45,043 nucleotides of DNA, taken from assembly GCF_000425905.1 (NCBI RefSeq), contig NZ_KE384473.1, positions 1 through 45,043 of the forward strand, in the 5' to 3' direction. The DNA comes from Lactobacillus psittaci DSM 15354 (GTDB lineage: Bacteria; Bacillota; Bacilli; Lactobacillales; Lactobacillaceae). The notes under the pieces were generated by a model. It saw only the letters and a list, made by a program, of their open reading frames with translations. It was not told the DNA's origin and made no database searches. The translations under genes and the position numbers were made by a program. Below are positions 7,107 to 16,663 of the stretch, in pieces; position 1 is the first letter of the stretch; each line of letters begins with the position of its first letter.

Positions 7107-8273
7107 ATGAATATTGGGTTATATACTGATACTTATTTCCCCCAACTTTCTGGTGTGGCAACTTCAATTCAAACTCTTAAGCGAGCACTAGAAAAAGAAG
7201 GGCACAATGTTTTTATTTTTACGACAACTGATCCTCATATTGCCAAAGGAACTGTTGAACCAAATGTCTTCCGTTTTTCAAGTGTTCCATTTATCTCTTT
7301 TACTGATAGAAGAATTGCATTTAGAGGTTTATTTGAAGCAACCAAAGTGGCAAAGGAAGTACAGCTAGATATTGTTCATACCCAGACTGAATTTTCGATG
7401 GGGTTAATCGGTAAGTATGTAGCTCATCAATTAAATATCCCAGCAATTCATACTTATCACACGATGTATGAGGATTATCTACATTATGTTTTAAATGGTA
7501 ACCTTTTAAAGCCTGTCCATGTAAAACAATTTACCAAAGCATATTTAAAGAGCATGGATGGAGTGATTGCGCCAAGTAAACGGGTTGAAAGCTTATTAAC
7601 GCGCTATGATGTAGAAATTCCGATTAGAGTCATTCCTACAGGTGTTGATATTGAAAGTATGAATGGTGATCAAAAGCGCGATGTAAGACCTGAATTAGGA
7701 ATTAAGCCAGATGATTTAGTAATGCTAACTTTAAGTAGGGTAGCTGCTGAAAAGAAGATTGATCGTATTTTGGACTTATTACCTGATTTAATCGAAAAAT
7801 TTCCAAATCTAAAACTTGTTATTGCTGGCGATGGTCCTGATAGAGATCTTTTGCAAGATCAAGTAGAACGGTTAACGCTTGAAGACTATGTAATCTTTAC
7901 AGGGGATATACCACATGAGGATGTTGGTAATTATTACCGTATGGCAGATTTATTTGTATCTGCAAGTGATACAGAAACTCAAGGTTTAACATATATTGAA
8001 GCTTTGGCGGCTGGAACTAGAAGTGTTGTTTTTTCAACAGATTATACTGAAAATGTATTTGACAGTGTTGAATTCGGTAAAACTTTTAGTAGCCAAAATG
8101 AAATGAAAGATGCAATTGAAACTTATTTGCGAGCAGGCAAAAATAAAATTAATCCTGAAAAATTAGCTAATAAACTAGATAGTTTATCAGCAAAGCATTT
8201 TGGAAATGAAGTGGTCGACTTTTATAAAGAAACAATTGCTAGTTATCAAGATAAAGAGGTAAAGCATGATTAG
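7107..8273 (+). CDS. lafA: Diacylglycerol glycosyltransferase, first glycolipid-anchor step (GT4, LafA-like)
   Basis: A 388-residue GT-B fold glycosyltransferase of family GT4. It probably transfers glucose from UDP-glucose to diacylglycerol at the inner membrane face, the first step of the glycolipid anchor of lipoteichoic acid. The N-terminal nucleotide-fold domain begins NIGLYTDTYFPQLSGVATSI; the C-terminal sugar-nucleotide domain has LVIAGDGPDRDLL and the E-x7-E type motif ETQGLTYIEALAAG. Length fits Listeria LafA and enterococcal BgsB. Start ATG with TGGAGG 8 bases upstream. The next gene starts inside its last codons (8-base overlap), and LtaS follows further downstream, which supports the lipid acceptor. 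Sugar and linkage are inferred from homologues. Confidence 0.85.
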   Translation: MNIGLYTDTYFPQLSGVATSIQTLKRALEKEGHNVFIFTTTDPHIAKGTVEPNVFRFSSVPFISFTDRRIAFRGLFEATKVAKEVQLDIVHTQTEFSMGLIGKYVAHQLNIPAIHTYHTMYEDYLHYVLNGNLLKPVHVKQFTKAYLKSMDGVIAPSKRVESLLTRYDVEIPIRVIPTGVDIESMNGDQKRDVRPELGIKPDDLVMLTLSRVAAEKKIDRILDLLPDLIEKFPNLKLVIAGDGPDRDLLQDQVERLTLEDYVIFTGDIPHEDVGNYYRMADLFVSASDTETQGLTYIEALAAGTRSVVFSTDYTENVFDSVEFGKTFSSQNEMKDAIETYLRAGKNKINPEKLANKLDSLSAKHFGNEVVDFYKETIASYQDKEVKHD

Positions 8274-9312
8274 AATTAATATGTTTTCTCAAGCAGATTC
8301 AGTTAAAGGGCAAGGTGTTGGTTCTGCTTATCAAGAATTAATTAAATTACTAAGAACAAGATTAGTAGATGATTTTTATGTGACTATCAATAAATATGGC
8401 CAAAGTGATTTAACACATTATCACACAATTAATCCCACTTATTTCTTAAATAGTTTTTCAAAAGCAAGAGGCAGAAAAATTGGGTATGTTCACTTTTTAC
8501 CAGAGACGCTTGAAGGCTCAATCAAACTACCAGCTCCTGCTAGACAAGCATTTTATGACTATGTGATTAGCTTTTATAAACGAATGGATCAAATTGTAGT
8601 TGTAAATCCAATCTTTATTGATAAGTTAGTAGCACATGGCTTAGACCGAGAGAAAATTCGTTATATTCCTAATTTTGTAGCAAAAAGTGAGTTTTATCCT
8701 CAAACTACTGTGCAAAAAAATGCTTTTAGAAAACAGTTGGGTATCCCACTAGATAAATTTGTTATTTTTGGGGATGGACAGGTTCAAGAGCGTAAGGGGG
8801 TAGATGATTTTGCCAAGCTTGCGCAAGCTAATCCAGATATTCAATTTATTTGGGCTGGTGGTTTTTCTTTTGGAAAAATGACAGATGGCTATGATCATTA
8901 CAAGGCCTTACTTGATAACCCACCTAAGAATTTGACTTTTACGGGAATTATTGATCGTGAAGAATTGGTGAATTATTTAAATATTGCTGATTTATTCTTG
9001 TTACCATCATTTGATGAACTCTTCCCAATGTCTGTTTTGGAAGCTTTATCTTGTCATACACCTGTTTTATTAAGAAACCTTGATTTATATAAGGCGATTT
9101 TAGATGGATATTATTTATCTGGTAACGACTATTCTGAATTGAACGAAGTTATTCACAAGCTTGTTAAAAATCCTACTATTTTGAAAGAATATTCAGCTCT
9201 TGCCAAAAAAGCCAGTGAACAGTATTCAGAAGAACACTTAGCTGAAATTTGGAGAGATTTTTATAATGAGCAATATCGACTAGGAGTTGAATTAGGACAA
9301 ATTCGCCCATGA
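8266..9312 (+). CDS. lafB: Second glycolipid glycosyltransferase (GT4, LafB/BgsA-like)
   Basis: A 348-residue GT-B glycosyltransferase, likely adding the second sugar to monoglycosyl-diacylglycerol to make the diglycosyl anchor of lipoteichoic acid. The N-terminal half is short (INMFSQADSVKGQGVGSAYQ). The C-terminal half has VIFGDGQVQERKGVDD, then IADLFLLPSFDELFPMSVLE with the conserved acidic residues of GT4 enzymes. The ATG lies inside the previous gene (8-base overlap) and its stop overlaps the next start by ATGA, so the three genes are translationally coupled. The second sugar (galactose in Listeria, glucose in enterococci) cannot be told from sequence. Confidence 0.82.
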   Translation: MIRINMFSQADSVKGQGVGSAYQELIKLLRTRLVDDFYVTINKYGQSDLTHYHTINPTYFLNSFSKARGRKIGYVHFLPETLEGSIKLPAPARQAFYDYVISFYKRMDQIVVVNPIFIDKLVAHGLDREKIRYIPNFVAKSEFYPQTTVQKNAFRKQLGIPLDKFVIFGDGQVQERKGVDDFAKLAQANPDIQFIWAGGFSFGKMTDGYDHYKALLDNPPKNLTFTGIIDREELVNYLNIADLFLLPSFDELFPMSVLEALSCHTPVLLRNLDLYKAILDGYYLSGNDYSELNEVIHKLVKNPTILKEYSALAKKASEQYSEEHLAEIWRDFYNEQYRLGVELGQIRP

Positions 9313-10313
9313 AAAAAGGTCATTTAATTGGTATACTAGTAGTTTTGATTATATCTTCTTTAGTACTTTATCAAGAGTTAAAGACTACTAATTTTACAAC
9401 TCTAGTTAGCCAAGTTGCTAAGCTTAATTACTTTTATATAGGTTTAATAATTCTGATTGTCTTATTTTCTTATCTATGTGAAGCGGGGATTTTGCAAACT
9501 TTGAGTCAAAGCAAGGGAGTAAAAAAGCTAATTCATTTTTATCGCGTTCCATTAATTCAGTCACTTTTTAATGCAATTACACCTTTAGCGACAGGTGGAC
9601 AGCCCGCTCAATTATTTGCTCTTTCACAAATGGGATATAGTGTAGGTAGTGCCACCTCTTTATTGATGATGAAATTTATTATTTATCAGATTGTGGTATT
9701 TTTTGCCTATATTATTACCTTTGTCACTAAATTTAACTTTATTATGGTGAATTATCGGGCTTTAAGTCTTGTTATAATTTTAGGCTTTATTTTGCATATT
9801 AGTTCAATAGTTTTTTTGTTTTTAGTTCTATTTGCTTATCGTCCTTTGAAAAAAATAACTTACTTATTATCAAAGGCCTTAGCACGAATTAGTAACGAGA
9901 ATAGGGCGAAAAAGTTTCAAGTGGGACTTATAAAACAAATTGACTCTTATCATCATGAAAGTAAAGTACTTATGAAAAACAAGCGTGCCTTACTAATTAG
10001 TCTAGTTTTAACGATTTTACAAATTGGCTGTTATTTTAGTGTCCCATTTTTGACACTATTAGCATTAAATTTACAGGCTAATTATTTCGATTTACTAGCA
10101 ATGAATATTTTAGTAGTGCTTTTTATGGCAACAATTCCAATTCCAGGTGCAAGTGGTGGAGCTGAATTTAGTTTTCAAGCATTATTTAAACGTTATGTTG
10201 TTAGCAATGCTCAACTTGTCTTAGGACTATTTATTTGGAGATTTTTTACTTATTTCATGGGGATGTTATTGGGAATTTTTGCTTGGATTTTCAAGCCAGC
10301 AAAAAGCAATTAA
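9309..10313 (+). CDS. Flippase-like integral membrane protein (UPF0104 / MprF N-domain family)
   Basis: A 334-residue polytopic membrane protein with about eight hydrophobic segments, of the lysylphosphatidylglycerol-synthase transmembrane family (the flippase half of MprF, without the aminoacyl-transferase domain). Typical signatures are the loop PLATGGQPAQLFAL near residues 95-110 and the late PIPGASGGAEFSFQ. It overlaps the preceding glycosyltransferase by ATGA and is followed by LtaS. I therefore infer that it moves the glycolipid anchor across the membrane, the role played by the unrelated LtaA in Staphylococcus. The transported lipid is unproven; it could act on another glycolipid. Confidence 0.8.
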   Translation: MKKGHLIGILVVLIISSLVLYQELKTTNFTTLVSQVAKLNYFYIGLIILIVLFSYLCEAGILQTLSQSKGVKKLIHFYRVPLIQSLFNAITPLATGGQPAQLFALSQMGYSVGSATSLLMMKFIIYQIVVFFAYIITFVTKFNFIMVNYRALSLVIILGFILHISSIVFLFLVLFAYRPLKKITYLLSKALARISNENRAKKFQVGLIKQIDSYHHESKVLMKNKRALLISLVLTILQIGCYFSVPFLTLLALNLQANYFDLLAMNILVVLFMATIPIPGASGGAEFSFQALFKRYVVSNAQLVLGLFIWRFFTYFMGMLLGIFAWIFKPAKSN

Positions 10314-10401
10314 TTTTTCTTTAAATGGTTGCCACTTTTCATTAGCAAGCTGAAGTAAGTAGTATCATTAATTGAAAGAAAGATTGAAAGGAATTTATTG
10401 G

Positions 10402-12480
10402 ATGTTACGTGCCAAAAAAGTATCCAATTGGCTCTTTCATACCAAATTGGGGTATTTTACATTTGTCTTAGCTTTATTCTGGCTAAAGACTTACTACATT
10501 TATTTGAATAAATTTAGTTTGGGTGCCAAAGGGGCAATGCAACATTTTCTGCTTTTGATGAATCCGATTCCAGCTGCAATGTTGTTACTAGGAATTGGTT
10601 TGTTTTTCAAAGGTAGAAAATCATATTGGATTATTTTTACCATAGATACCATTATGAGCTTTTGGCTGTTTGCAAATATTCTTTACTACCGAGAATTTTC
10701 TAATTTCTTGTCGTTTGCAATTATGTCAACTTCCGGTTCAACCAGTGATAATTTGGGCAAAAGTATTGCTGGAATTACAGAGCCAACTGACTTTTTAGCA
10801 TTTTTAGATGTTTTAATTATCTTAATTATGCTAATTTTTAAAGTCTTTAAAATTGATGTTCGTCGATTAAAAGTGAAAGTAACATCATTAGTTGAAGTTT
10901 TAGCTCTGACTTTGATGGGTTTAAATTTAGTCATGTCTCAAAAGGATCGTTCAGGGTTACTAACTAGAACTTTTGACAATAATTATATTGTTAAGTACTT
11001 GGGAATGAACGAATATGCCCTTTATGATGGTGTGAAAACTGCACAAAATAATGCCGAAATGGCTAAAGCAAATGTCTCAGATATTAAGGCTGTTCAGGCA
11101 TACATCAAGCGTCATCAAATTGCTGATAATGCTAGCTATACTGGAGTAGCAAGAGGCAAGAATGTGTTAATTATCCACCTGGAAAGTTTTCAACAATTCT
11201 TGATTGATTATAAGTGGAAGGGTGAAGAAGTCACTCCTAATTTGAATAAGCTTTATCACGAAAGTGATACGATTAGTTTTAATAACTTCTTCAATCAAGT
11301 TGGTCAGGGGAAAACGTCTGATGCCGAAATGATGCTTGAAAATTCACTTTATGGTTTAAGTTCAGGCTCAGCAATGGCAAGTTATGGGACGTCAAATACT
11401 TTTGAATCAGCTCCCGCAATCTTGAGTCAAGAAGGCGGTTATACTACAGCTGTTATGCATGGTGGTGAAGGTTCATTCTGGAATCGAAATAATGCTTATA
11501 AGCAGTTTGGCTATCAATACTTTATGCCACTTAGTTATTACAAGAATAAGAAGGGCTATTATATTGGCTATGGCATCAAGGACAAAATTTTCTTTGATCA
11601 GTCAATTAAGTATATTGAACGCCTGCCACAACCATTTTATTTAAAAATGATTACCGTAACTAACCACTATCCTTATGATATCGACAAGAAGAATCAATCA
11701 ATTGATAAGACCGATACTGGGGATTCAACTGTTGATGGTTATGTTCAAACCGCGCACTATTTAGATCAAGCAATTGGTGAGTTGATGTCATATCTTAAAA
11801 AGACTGGCCTTGAAAAGAATACCTTATTGGTTCTTTATGGTGACCACTATGGTATTTCTGGAAATCACCACAAGGCAATGGCGCAATTGCTAGATAAGAA
11901 GTCATATAATGATCTTGATAATTTGAAGCAACAACGTGTCCCATTTATGATTCACATGCCAGGACTTAAGGGTGGTATCAATCATACTTATGGTGGTGAA
12001 ATAGATGTTTTACCAACTTTATTGAATTTGCTAGGAATTAATGACTCAGAGACTATCCAATTTGGTCATGACTTATTGGCAACTAATCGACAACAATTAG
12101 TTGCACAGCGAAATGGTGATTTTATCTCACCAAAATATAGTAAAGTTACAGGTGCTTATTACTACACTAAATCTGGTAAGAAGATAAAGCATCCATCGAA
12201 AAAGCAAAAGGCTGAACTTGAAGCAATGTCAAATGAGGTAACGACTCAGTTATCACTTTCTGATCGGGTAATACGTGGTAATTTATTGCGTTTTTACCAT
12301 CCTAGTTGGTTTAAACCTGTTAAGGCAAAAAACTATGACTACCAAAAGAAGATTTCTTTGAAACGCTTATATGCAGCTGATAAAAAGAAGAAATCTAGTC
12401 TTTGGTATAAAAATGGCCAAAAGACAACTCAAGCAGATTTTTCAACTGATGCACCAGAATTGAAAAAGGATAGTAAATAA
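10402..12480 (+). CDS. ltaS: Lipoteichoic acid synthase (polyglycerolphosphate polymerase)
   Basis: A 692-residue LtaS-type enzyme. It polymerises glycerol phosphate from phosphatidylglycerol onto the glycolipid anchor outside the membrane. Five N-terminal membrane segments (about residues 15-180; the first runs into LKTYYIYLNKFSLGAKG) precede an extracellular sulfatase-fold domain. E261 in HLESF and the nucleophile T305 in GQGKTSDAEMM match the metal and catalytic positions of staphylococcal LtaS. GDHYG and the HGG-type motif follow. I chose ATG 10402 because AAAGGA lies 9 bases upstream and the N-terminus then matches the family length. An in-frame TTG at 10372 would add ten residues but has no good ribosome binding site. 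It ends in a clear terminator. The lysine-rich tail after residue 660 is typical for lactobacilli. Confidence 0.93.
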   Translation: MLRAKKVSNWLFHTKLGYFTFVLALFWLKTYYIYLNKFSLGAKGAMQHFLLLMNPIPAAMLLLGIGLFFKGRKSYWIIFTIDTIMSFWLFANILYYREFSNFLSFAIMSTSGSTSDNLGKSIAGITEPTDFLAFLDVLIILIMLIFKVFKIDVRRLKVKVTSLVEVLALTLMGLNLVMSQKDRSGLLTRTFDNNYIVKYLGMNEYALYDGVKTAQNNAEMAKANVSDIKAVQAYIKRHQIADNASYTGVARGKNVLIIHLESFQQFLIDYKWKGEEVTPNLNKLYHESDTISFNNFFNQVGQGKTSDAEMMLENSLYGLSSGSAMASYGTSNTFESAPAILSQEGGYTTAVMHGGEGSFWNRNNAYKQFGYQYFMPLSYYKNKKGYYIGYGIKDKIFFDQSIKYIERLPQPFYLKMITVTNHYPYDIDKKNQSIDKTDTGDSTVDGYVQTAHYLDQAIGELMSYLKKTGLEKNTLLVLYGDHYGISGNHHKAMAQLLDKKSYNDLDNLKQQRVPFMIHMPGLKGGINHTYGGEIDVLPTLLNLLGINDSETIQFGHDLLATNRQQLVAQRNGDFISPKYSKVTGAYYYTKSGKKIKHPSKKQKAELEAMSNEVTTQLSLSDRVIRGNLLRFYHPSWFKPVKAKNYDYQKKISLKRLYAADKKKKSSLWYKNGQKTTQADFSTDAPELKKDSK

Positions 12481-12490
12481 AATTACTGAT

Positions 12491-12518
12491 AAAAGAGCCT
12501 AAAGGGGCTCTTTTTTCT
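12491..12518 (+). terminator. Terminator after ltaS
   Basis: Stem AAAAGAGCC/GGCTCTTTT with a 6-base loop and a T run. Confidence 0.88.
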
Positions 12519-12527
12519 TGAAAAAAA

Positions 12528-12536
12528 TGGTATCAT
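12528..12536 (+). promoter_or_regulatory. Candidate extended -10 promoter of murC
   Basis: TGGTATCAT fits an extended -10 (TGn-TATCAT). No good -35 is visible because the T tract of the ltaS terminator lies there. Confidence 0.45.
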
Positions 12537-12581
12537 GAAAAAGATTGAACTCAAGATATTTTTGAATTTGGAGTAATGATT

Positions 12582-13892
12582 ATGTTAGATAAAACAAAGC
12601 AATATTGGTTTATTGGTATTAAAGGTACAGGTATGGCTTCTTTAGCCTTGATTATGAATGATTTAGGTTATCAAGTAGCGGGTAGTGATATTGATATAGA
12701 AACATTTACCCAAAAACCGCTTGAAGATAAAAATATTGTCATTAAGAGTTTTAATGCCGATAATATCGAAAAAAGTGGACAAGTTATCGTAAAGGGTAAT
12801 GCATTTAAGTCTGAAAATCCAGAAGTAGCACGTGCCCTTGAACTAGGTGTACCAATGCATTCTTACCCAGATACTGTTGAAGAAATTATTCAACAATATA
12901 CTAGTATCGGTGTTAGTGGGGCCCATGGAAAAACTTCTACTACCGCATTATTATCACATGTTTTAACTGAAGCAGCTCCAACTTCATATTTAATTGGTGA
13001 TGGTGAAGGTCGCGGCGTTAAAGGTTCACGCTTCTTTGTTTATGAAGCAGATGAATACCGTCGTCACTTTTTAGCATATCATCCTGATTATCAGATTATG
13101 ACCAACATCGATTTTGATCACCCAGATTACTTTACTGATATTAATGACACGCAAAGAGCATTCCAATCAGCAGCTGATCAAACTAAGAAGGCACTCTTTG
13201 TTTGGGGCGATGATCCTCGTTTGAAATTAATTGAAACCAAAATTCCAAAATATACTTATGGCTTTAAAGATAGCGATGACTTCCAAGCTTATAACGTTGT
13301 TAAGTCAACTGATGGCACTAGCTTTAGTGTTAAGGCACATGGTGAGGCTGTAGGTGAATTTAAGACTCATTTGTTTGGTGACCATAACATTATGAACGCC
13401 TTAGCGGTAATTGGAGTTGCCTTAACTGAAAAAGTTCCAATGGAAGATATCAAGAAGGGCTTAATTAGTTATGGTGGGGCAAAACGTCGCTTTAGTGAAA
13501 AAGATTTCGGTGATATCACTGTGATTGATGACTACGCTCACCACCCAACTGAAATGAAGGCTACAATCCAAGCAGCTAAGCAAAAGTTCCCAGATAAGAA
13601 GTTGGTTGTTGTCTTCCAACCTCATACTTACTCAAGAACTAAAGAATTTGCTAGCCAATTTATTGAAATCCTTAAAGGCGTTGATAAGGCCTACATTACT
13701 CCAATCTTTGGTTCAGCTAGAGAAAAGAGTGGAGATATTTCAAGTGAAGATCTTACTAGCCAAATCCCAGGTAGTGAAGTTATTGATTTAGCTAATATCA
13801 AGGATTTAACTAAGAATGAAAATGCAGTAGTCGTATTCATGGGTGCTGGCGATATTGAAAAGTATGAAGATGCTTTTGAAAAGTTATTATAA
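12582..13892 (+). CDS. murC: UDP-N-acetylmuramate--L-alanine ligase
   Basis: A 436-residue cytoplasmic Mur ligase. It adds L-alanine to UDP-N-acetylmuramic acid using ATP, the first amino acid of the peptidoglycan stem peptide. Domain order is visible. The N-terminal UDP-binding fold (WFIGIKGTGMASLALI) comes first, then the central ATPase domain with P-loop GVSGAHGKTSTTALL and the acidic EADEYRRHF. Last is the C-terminal domain with DDYAHHPTEMKATI and VFQPHTYSRT. The ATG at 12582 is preferred because GGAG (12570-12573) is 8 bases upstream, whereas the ATG at 12576 is only 2 bases from it. The gene stands alone between terminators. Lactobacilli carry one MurC, so it should be essential. Confidence 0.97.
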   Translation: MLDKTKQYWFIGIKGTGMASLALIMNDLGYQVAGSDIDIETFTQKPLEDKNIVIKSFNADNIEKSGQVIVKGNAFKSENPEVARALELGVPMHSYPDTVEEIIQQYTSIGVSGAHGKTSTTALLSHVLTEAAPTSYLIGDGEGRGVKGSRFFVYEADEYRRHFLAYHPDYQIMTNIDFDHPDYFTDINDTQRAFQSAADQTKKALFVWGDDPRLKLIETKIPKYTYGFKDSDDFQAYNVVKSTDGTSFSVKAHGEAVGEFKTHLFGDHNIMNALAVIGVALTEKVPMEDIKKGLISYGGAKRRFSEKDFGDITVIDDYAHHPTEMKATIQAAKQKFPDKKLVVVFQPHTYSRTKEFASQFIEILKGVDKAYITPIFGSAREKSGDISSEDLTSQIPGSEVIDLANIKDLTKNENAVVVFMGAGDIEKYEDAFEKLL

Positions 13893-13910
13893 GAATAAAT
13901 AATCTCAGAT

Positions 13911-13945
13911 AAACAAAGAGGATAGCCATCCTCTTTGTTTTTTAT
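13911..13945 (+). terminator. Terminator after murC
   Basis: A 13-bp stem (AAACAAAGAGGAT/ATCCTCTTTGTTT), loop AGCC, T run. Confidence 0.93.
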
Positions 13946-13957
13946 TACCTCAAAAAC

Positions 13958-13966
13958 TGTTAAAAT
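13958..13966 (+). promoter_or_regulatory. Candidate extended -10 promoter of the polA operon
   Basis: TGTTAAAAT, an extended -10 (TGn-TAAAAT) about 35 bases before polA. The -35 region coincides with the T run of the murC terminator and is poor. Confidence 0.45.
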
Positions 13967-14000
13967 AAATATTTGAATAGATGTTAAGAAGGAGAAAGAA

Positions 14001-16652
14001 ATGGCAGATAAAAAATTACTTTTAATTGATGGAAATTCAGTTGCATTTAGAGCTTTTTATGCCCTTTATCGTCAGTTAGATCGATTTCAAAATCCAGAAG
14101 GCTTACATACCAATGCCATTTATGCCTTCAAAAATATGCTTGATGTTATTTTAAAGCAAGAAAAACCTAGCCATGCATTGGTTGCTTTCGATGCTGGCAA
14201 AACCACTTTTAGAACCAGAATGTTTAAAGAATATAAGGGAGGCCGTGCAAAAACGCCAAGTGAGTTGTTAGAACAACTACCTTATATTAAAGAATTACTG
14301 GCTGATTTAGGAATTAAGTCATATGAACTTCCTGATTATGAAGCTGATGACATTATTGGTACATATTCTAAAAAAGGCCAAGAAGCTGGTTTTCAAGTAG
14401 CAATTTTTTCAGGGGATAAAGACTTAACTCAGCTCGCTACCGATAAAGCGACAGTTTATGTGACTAAGTCAGGTGTTACCGACCTTGAAGCATATACCCC
14501 TGAACATATGAAAGAAGTAAATGGAGTAACGCCAACTGAATTTATCGATATGAAGGCTCTAATGGGTGATAATTCAGATAATTATCCTGGTGTCACTAAA
14601 GTTGGACCTAAGACGGCCTCTAACCTAATTCGAAAATATGGTTCGGTTGAAGGGGTTTATGAGCATCTTGATGATATGAAAAAATCAAAGCTCAAAGAGA
14701 ATTTAATTAATGACAAAGACAAAGCTTTTTTAGCGAAAAAATTAGCCACAATTAATTGTGAAAGTCCAGTTGAACCAGAGATAGCTGATTTAAAGATTGA
14801 AGCAACTAATGTTGAGAAATTGCGTAGCTTCTATGAGCAAATGAATTTTAGACGTTTTTTGGCTGAATTAGATGATTCAGGTTTAGCCAGTGCTAGTGGC
14901 GAAGTTGAAGAAAAAAAGGTTGAATACGAAGTTGCAACAGAAAAGACGCAACTACCAGAAGAAGCTGAAATTAGTTTTTATTTGGGGATGTTTGGAGAAA
15001 ACTATCATACAGCTGACTTTACAGGCTTTAGTCTAAAAATTGGTGAGAAAGTCTATGTTTCAAGTGATGTTAACTTACTTTTAACTAAGCCTTATAAAGA
15101 ACTACTTGAAGGTAGTTGTCATAAAAACGTCTTTGATTTAAAGAAGACCTTAGTTGGCTTACATCGTCTTGGAATAAAGGCTCAGCATTTAGATTATGAT
15201 ATGTTATTAGCTTCCTACCTAGTTAATAATGAAAATAATAGTAATGACTTAGGTGAGATAGCACATTTATATGACTATTACCAAATTAAATCTGATGTTG
15301 ACATCTACGGTAAAGGTAAAAAAGCAGCTATTCCTGATGAAGAAATTTTCTTCAATCATTTAGCTAATAAAGTTGTGGCAATTGAGGCGTTAAAGGCAGA
15401 ATTATTAAAGCGCCTAAAAGAACATGAACAAGATGACTTGTATGAAACTATTGAATTACCAGTCGCCCATGTTTTAGCAAAAATGGAAATTACAGGCCTT
15501 AAAACCGAGGCTAGAATTTTAACTGAACAAGGTGCAGAAATTGGTACTAAGTTAATTAAGTTAGAATCGGATATTTATGATTTAGCTGGTGAAAAGTTTA
15601 ATATTAATTCTCCAAAGCAATTAGGACAAATCTTGTTTGAAAAGATGCAGTTACCTGTAATTAAGAAAACAAAAACCGGCTATTCAACTAGTGTTGATGT
15701 TTTAGAGCAGTTAAAATCGCAAGCTCCAATTGTTGAAAAGATTTTACAATATCGCCAGTTAGCTAAGTTACAATCAACTTATATCAAGGGCTTATTAGAT
15801 GTTATTCAACCTGATGGCCGCGTACATACACGTTACCAGCAAACTTTAACAGCTACTGGACGTCTTTCTTCAGTTGATCCAAACTTACAAAATATTCCAG
15901 TTCGCTTGGATGAAGGCAAGAAAATTCGAAAAGCTTTTGTTCCAACTGATAATGATGGCTATATCTTTTCTTGTGACTATTCTCAAGTTGAATTACGGGT
16001 GTTGGCCCATGTTTCTGGTGATGAAAATATGCAAGAAGCCTTTAAGACCGGCTATGACATCCACGCTCATACTGCAATGAAGATATTCCACTTAGATTCA
16101 CCAGATGAAGTAACACCAAACATGCGTCGTCATGCCAAGGCTGTTAACTTTGGTATTGTTTATGGTATTAGTGATTACGGCTTATCTAAAAACTTGGGTA
16201 TTAGCCGTAAACAAGCTAAAGAATTTATTGATAATTATTTTGAGCAATATCCAAAAATCAAAGATTACATGGATAAAGAAATTAACTTTGCTCGTGAAAA
16301 TGGATACGTTGAAACAATTATGCATCGTCGACGCTATTTGCCAGACATCCATGCTAAAAACTTTAATGTCCGTTCATTTGCAGAAAGAACCGCAATTAAT
16401 TCACCAATTCAAGGTGGGGCTGCTGATATTATTAAAATTGCGATGATTAATATGCAAAAAAAACTTGATGAATTGAATTTGAAAACTAAAATGCTAATCC
16501 AAGTTCATGATGAGTTAATCTTTGATGTACCAGCTGATGAGTTAGAAACAATTAAAAAGATTGTTCCAGAAGTTATGCAAAATGCAGTTCAACTTGATGT
16601 GCCACTTATTGCTGATGCCAATTGGGGACATGACTGGTATGAAGCAAAGTAA
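14001..16652 (+). CDS. polA: DNA polymerase I
   Basis: An 883-residue polymerase I that removes RNA primers and fills gaps in replication and repair. The N-terminal 5' nuclease (about residues 1-290) has LLLIDGNSVAFRAFYAL, the acidic YEADDIIGTYSKK and GDNSDNYPGV. The middle domain (about 310-480) lacks the D-x-E and other acidic residues of a working 3'-5' exonuclease (the equivalent strand reads AEISFYLGM), as in most Bacilli, so it should have no proofreading. The polymerase domain shows motif A with D659 (SCDYSQVELRVL), motif B (RRHAKAVNFGIVYG) and motif C with D837 (QVHDELIFDVP). Start ATG with AAGGAG 8 bases upstream. It heads a seven-gene run, and mutM follows 11 bases downstream. Confidence 0.97.
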   Translation: MADKKLLLIDGNSVAFRAFYALYRQLDRFQNPEGLHTNAIYAFKNMLDVILKQEKPSHALVAFDAGKTTFRTRMFKEYKGGRAKTPSELLEQLPYIKELLADLGIKSYELPDYEADDIIGTYSKKGQEAGFQVAIFSGDKDLTQLATDKATVYVTKSGVTDLEAYTPEHMKEVNGVTPTEFIDMKALMGDNSDNYPGVTKVGPKTASNLIRKYGSVEGVYEHLDDMKKSKLKENLINDKDKAFLAKKLATINCESPVEPEIADLKIEATNVEKLRSFYEQMNFRRFLAELDDSGLASASGEVEEKKVEYEVATEKTQLPEEAEISFYLGMFGENYHTADFTGFSLKIGEKVYVSSDVNLLLTKPYKELLEGSCHKNVFDLKKTLVGLHRLGIKAQHLDYDMLLASYLVNNENNSNDLGEIAHLYDYYQIKSDVDIYGKGKKAAIPDEEIFFNHLANKVVAIEALKAELLKRLKEHEQDDLYETIELPVAHVLAKMEITGLKTEARILTEQGAEIGTKLIKLESDIYDLAGEKFNINSPKQLGQILFEKMQLPVIKKTKTGYSTSVDVLEQLKSQAPIVEKILQYRQLAKLQSTYIKGLLDVIQPDGRVHTRYQQTLTATGRLSSVDPNLQNIPVRLDEGKKIRKAFVPTDNDGYIFSCDYSQVELRVLAHVSGDENMQEAFKTGYDIHAHTAMKIFHLDSPDEVTPNMRRHAKAVNFGIVYGISDYGLSKNLGISRKQAKEFIDNYFEQYPKIKDYMDKEINFARENGYVETIMHRRRYLPDIHAKNFNVRSFAERTAINSPIQGGAADIIKIAMINMQKKLDELNLKTKMLIQVHDELIFDVPADELETIKKIVPEVMQNAVQLDVPLIADANWGHDWYEAK

Positions 16653-16663
16653 GGAGATTTAAA

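Noticed and set aside
14950-15440. Loss of the 3'-5' exonuclease residues of PolA as an anomaly
   Set aside because: A degenerate proofreading domain is normal for polymerase I of Bacilli, so it is recorded only in the gene entry.
15520-16650. Possible frameshifted or duplicate polymerase fragments suggested by extra frames within polA
   Set aside because: The main frame is continuous with all three polymerase motifs; the other frames are shadows.
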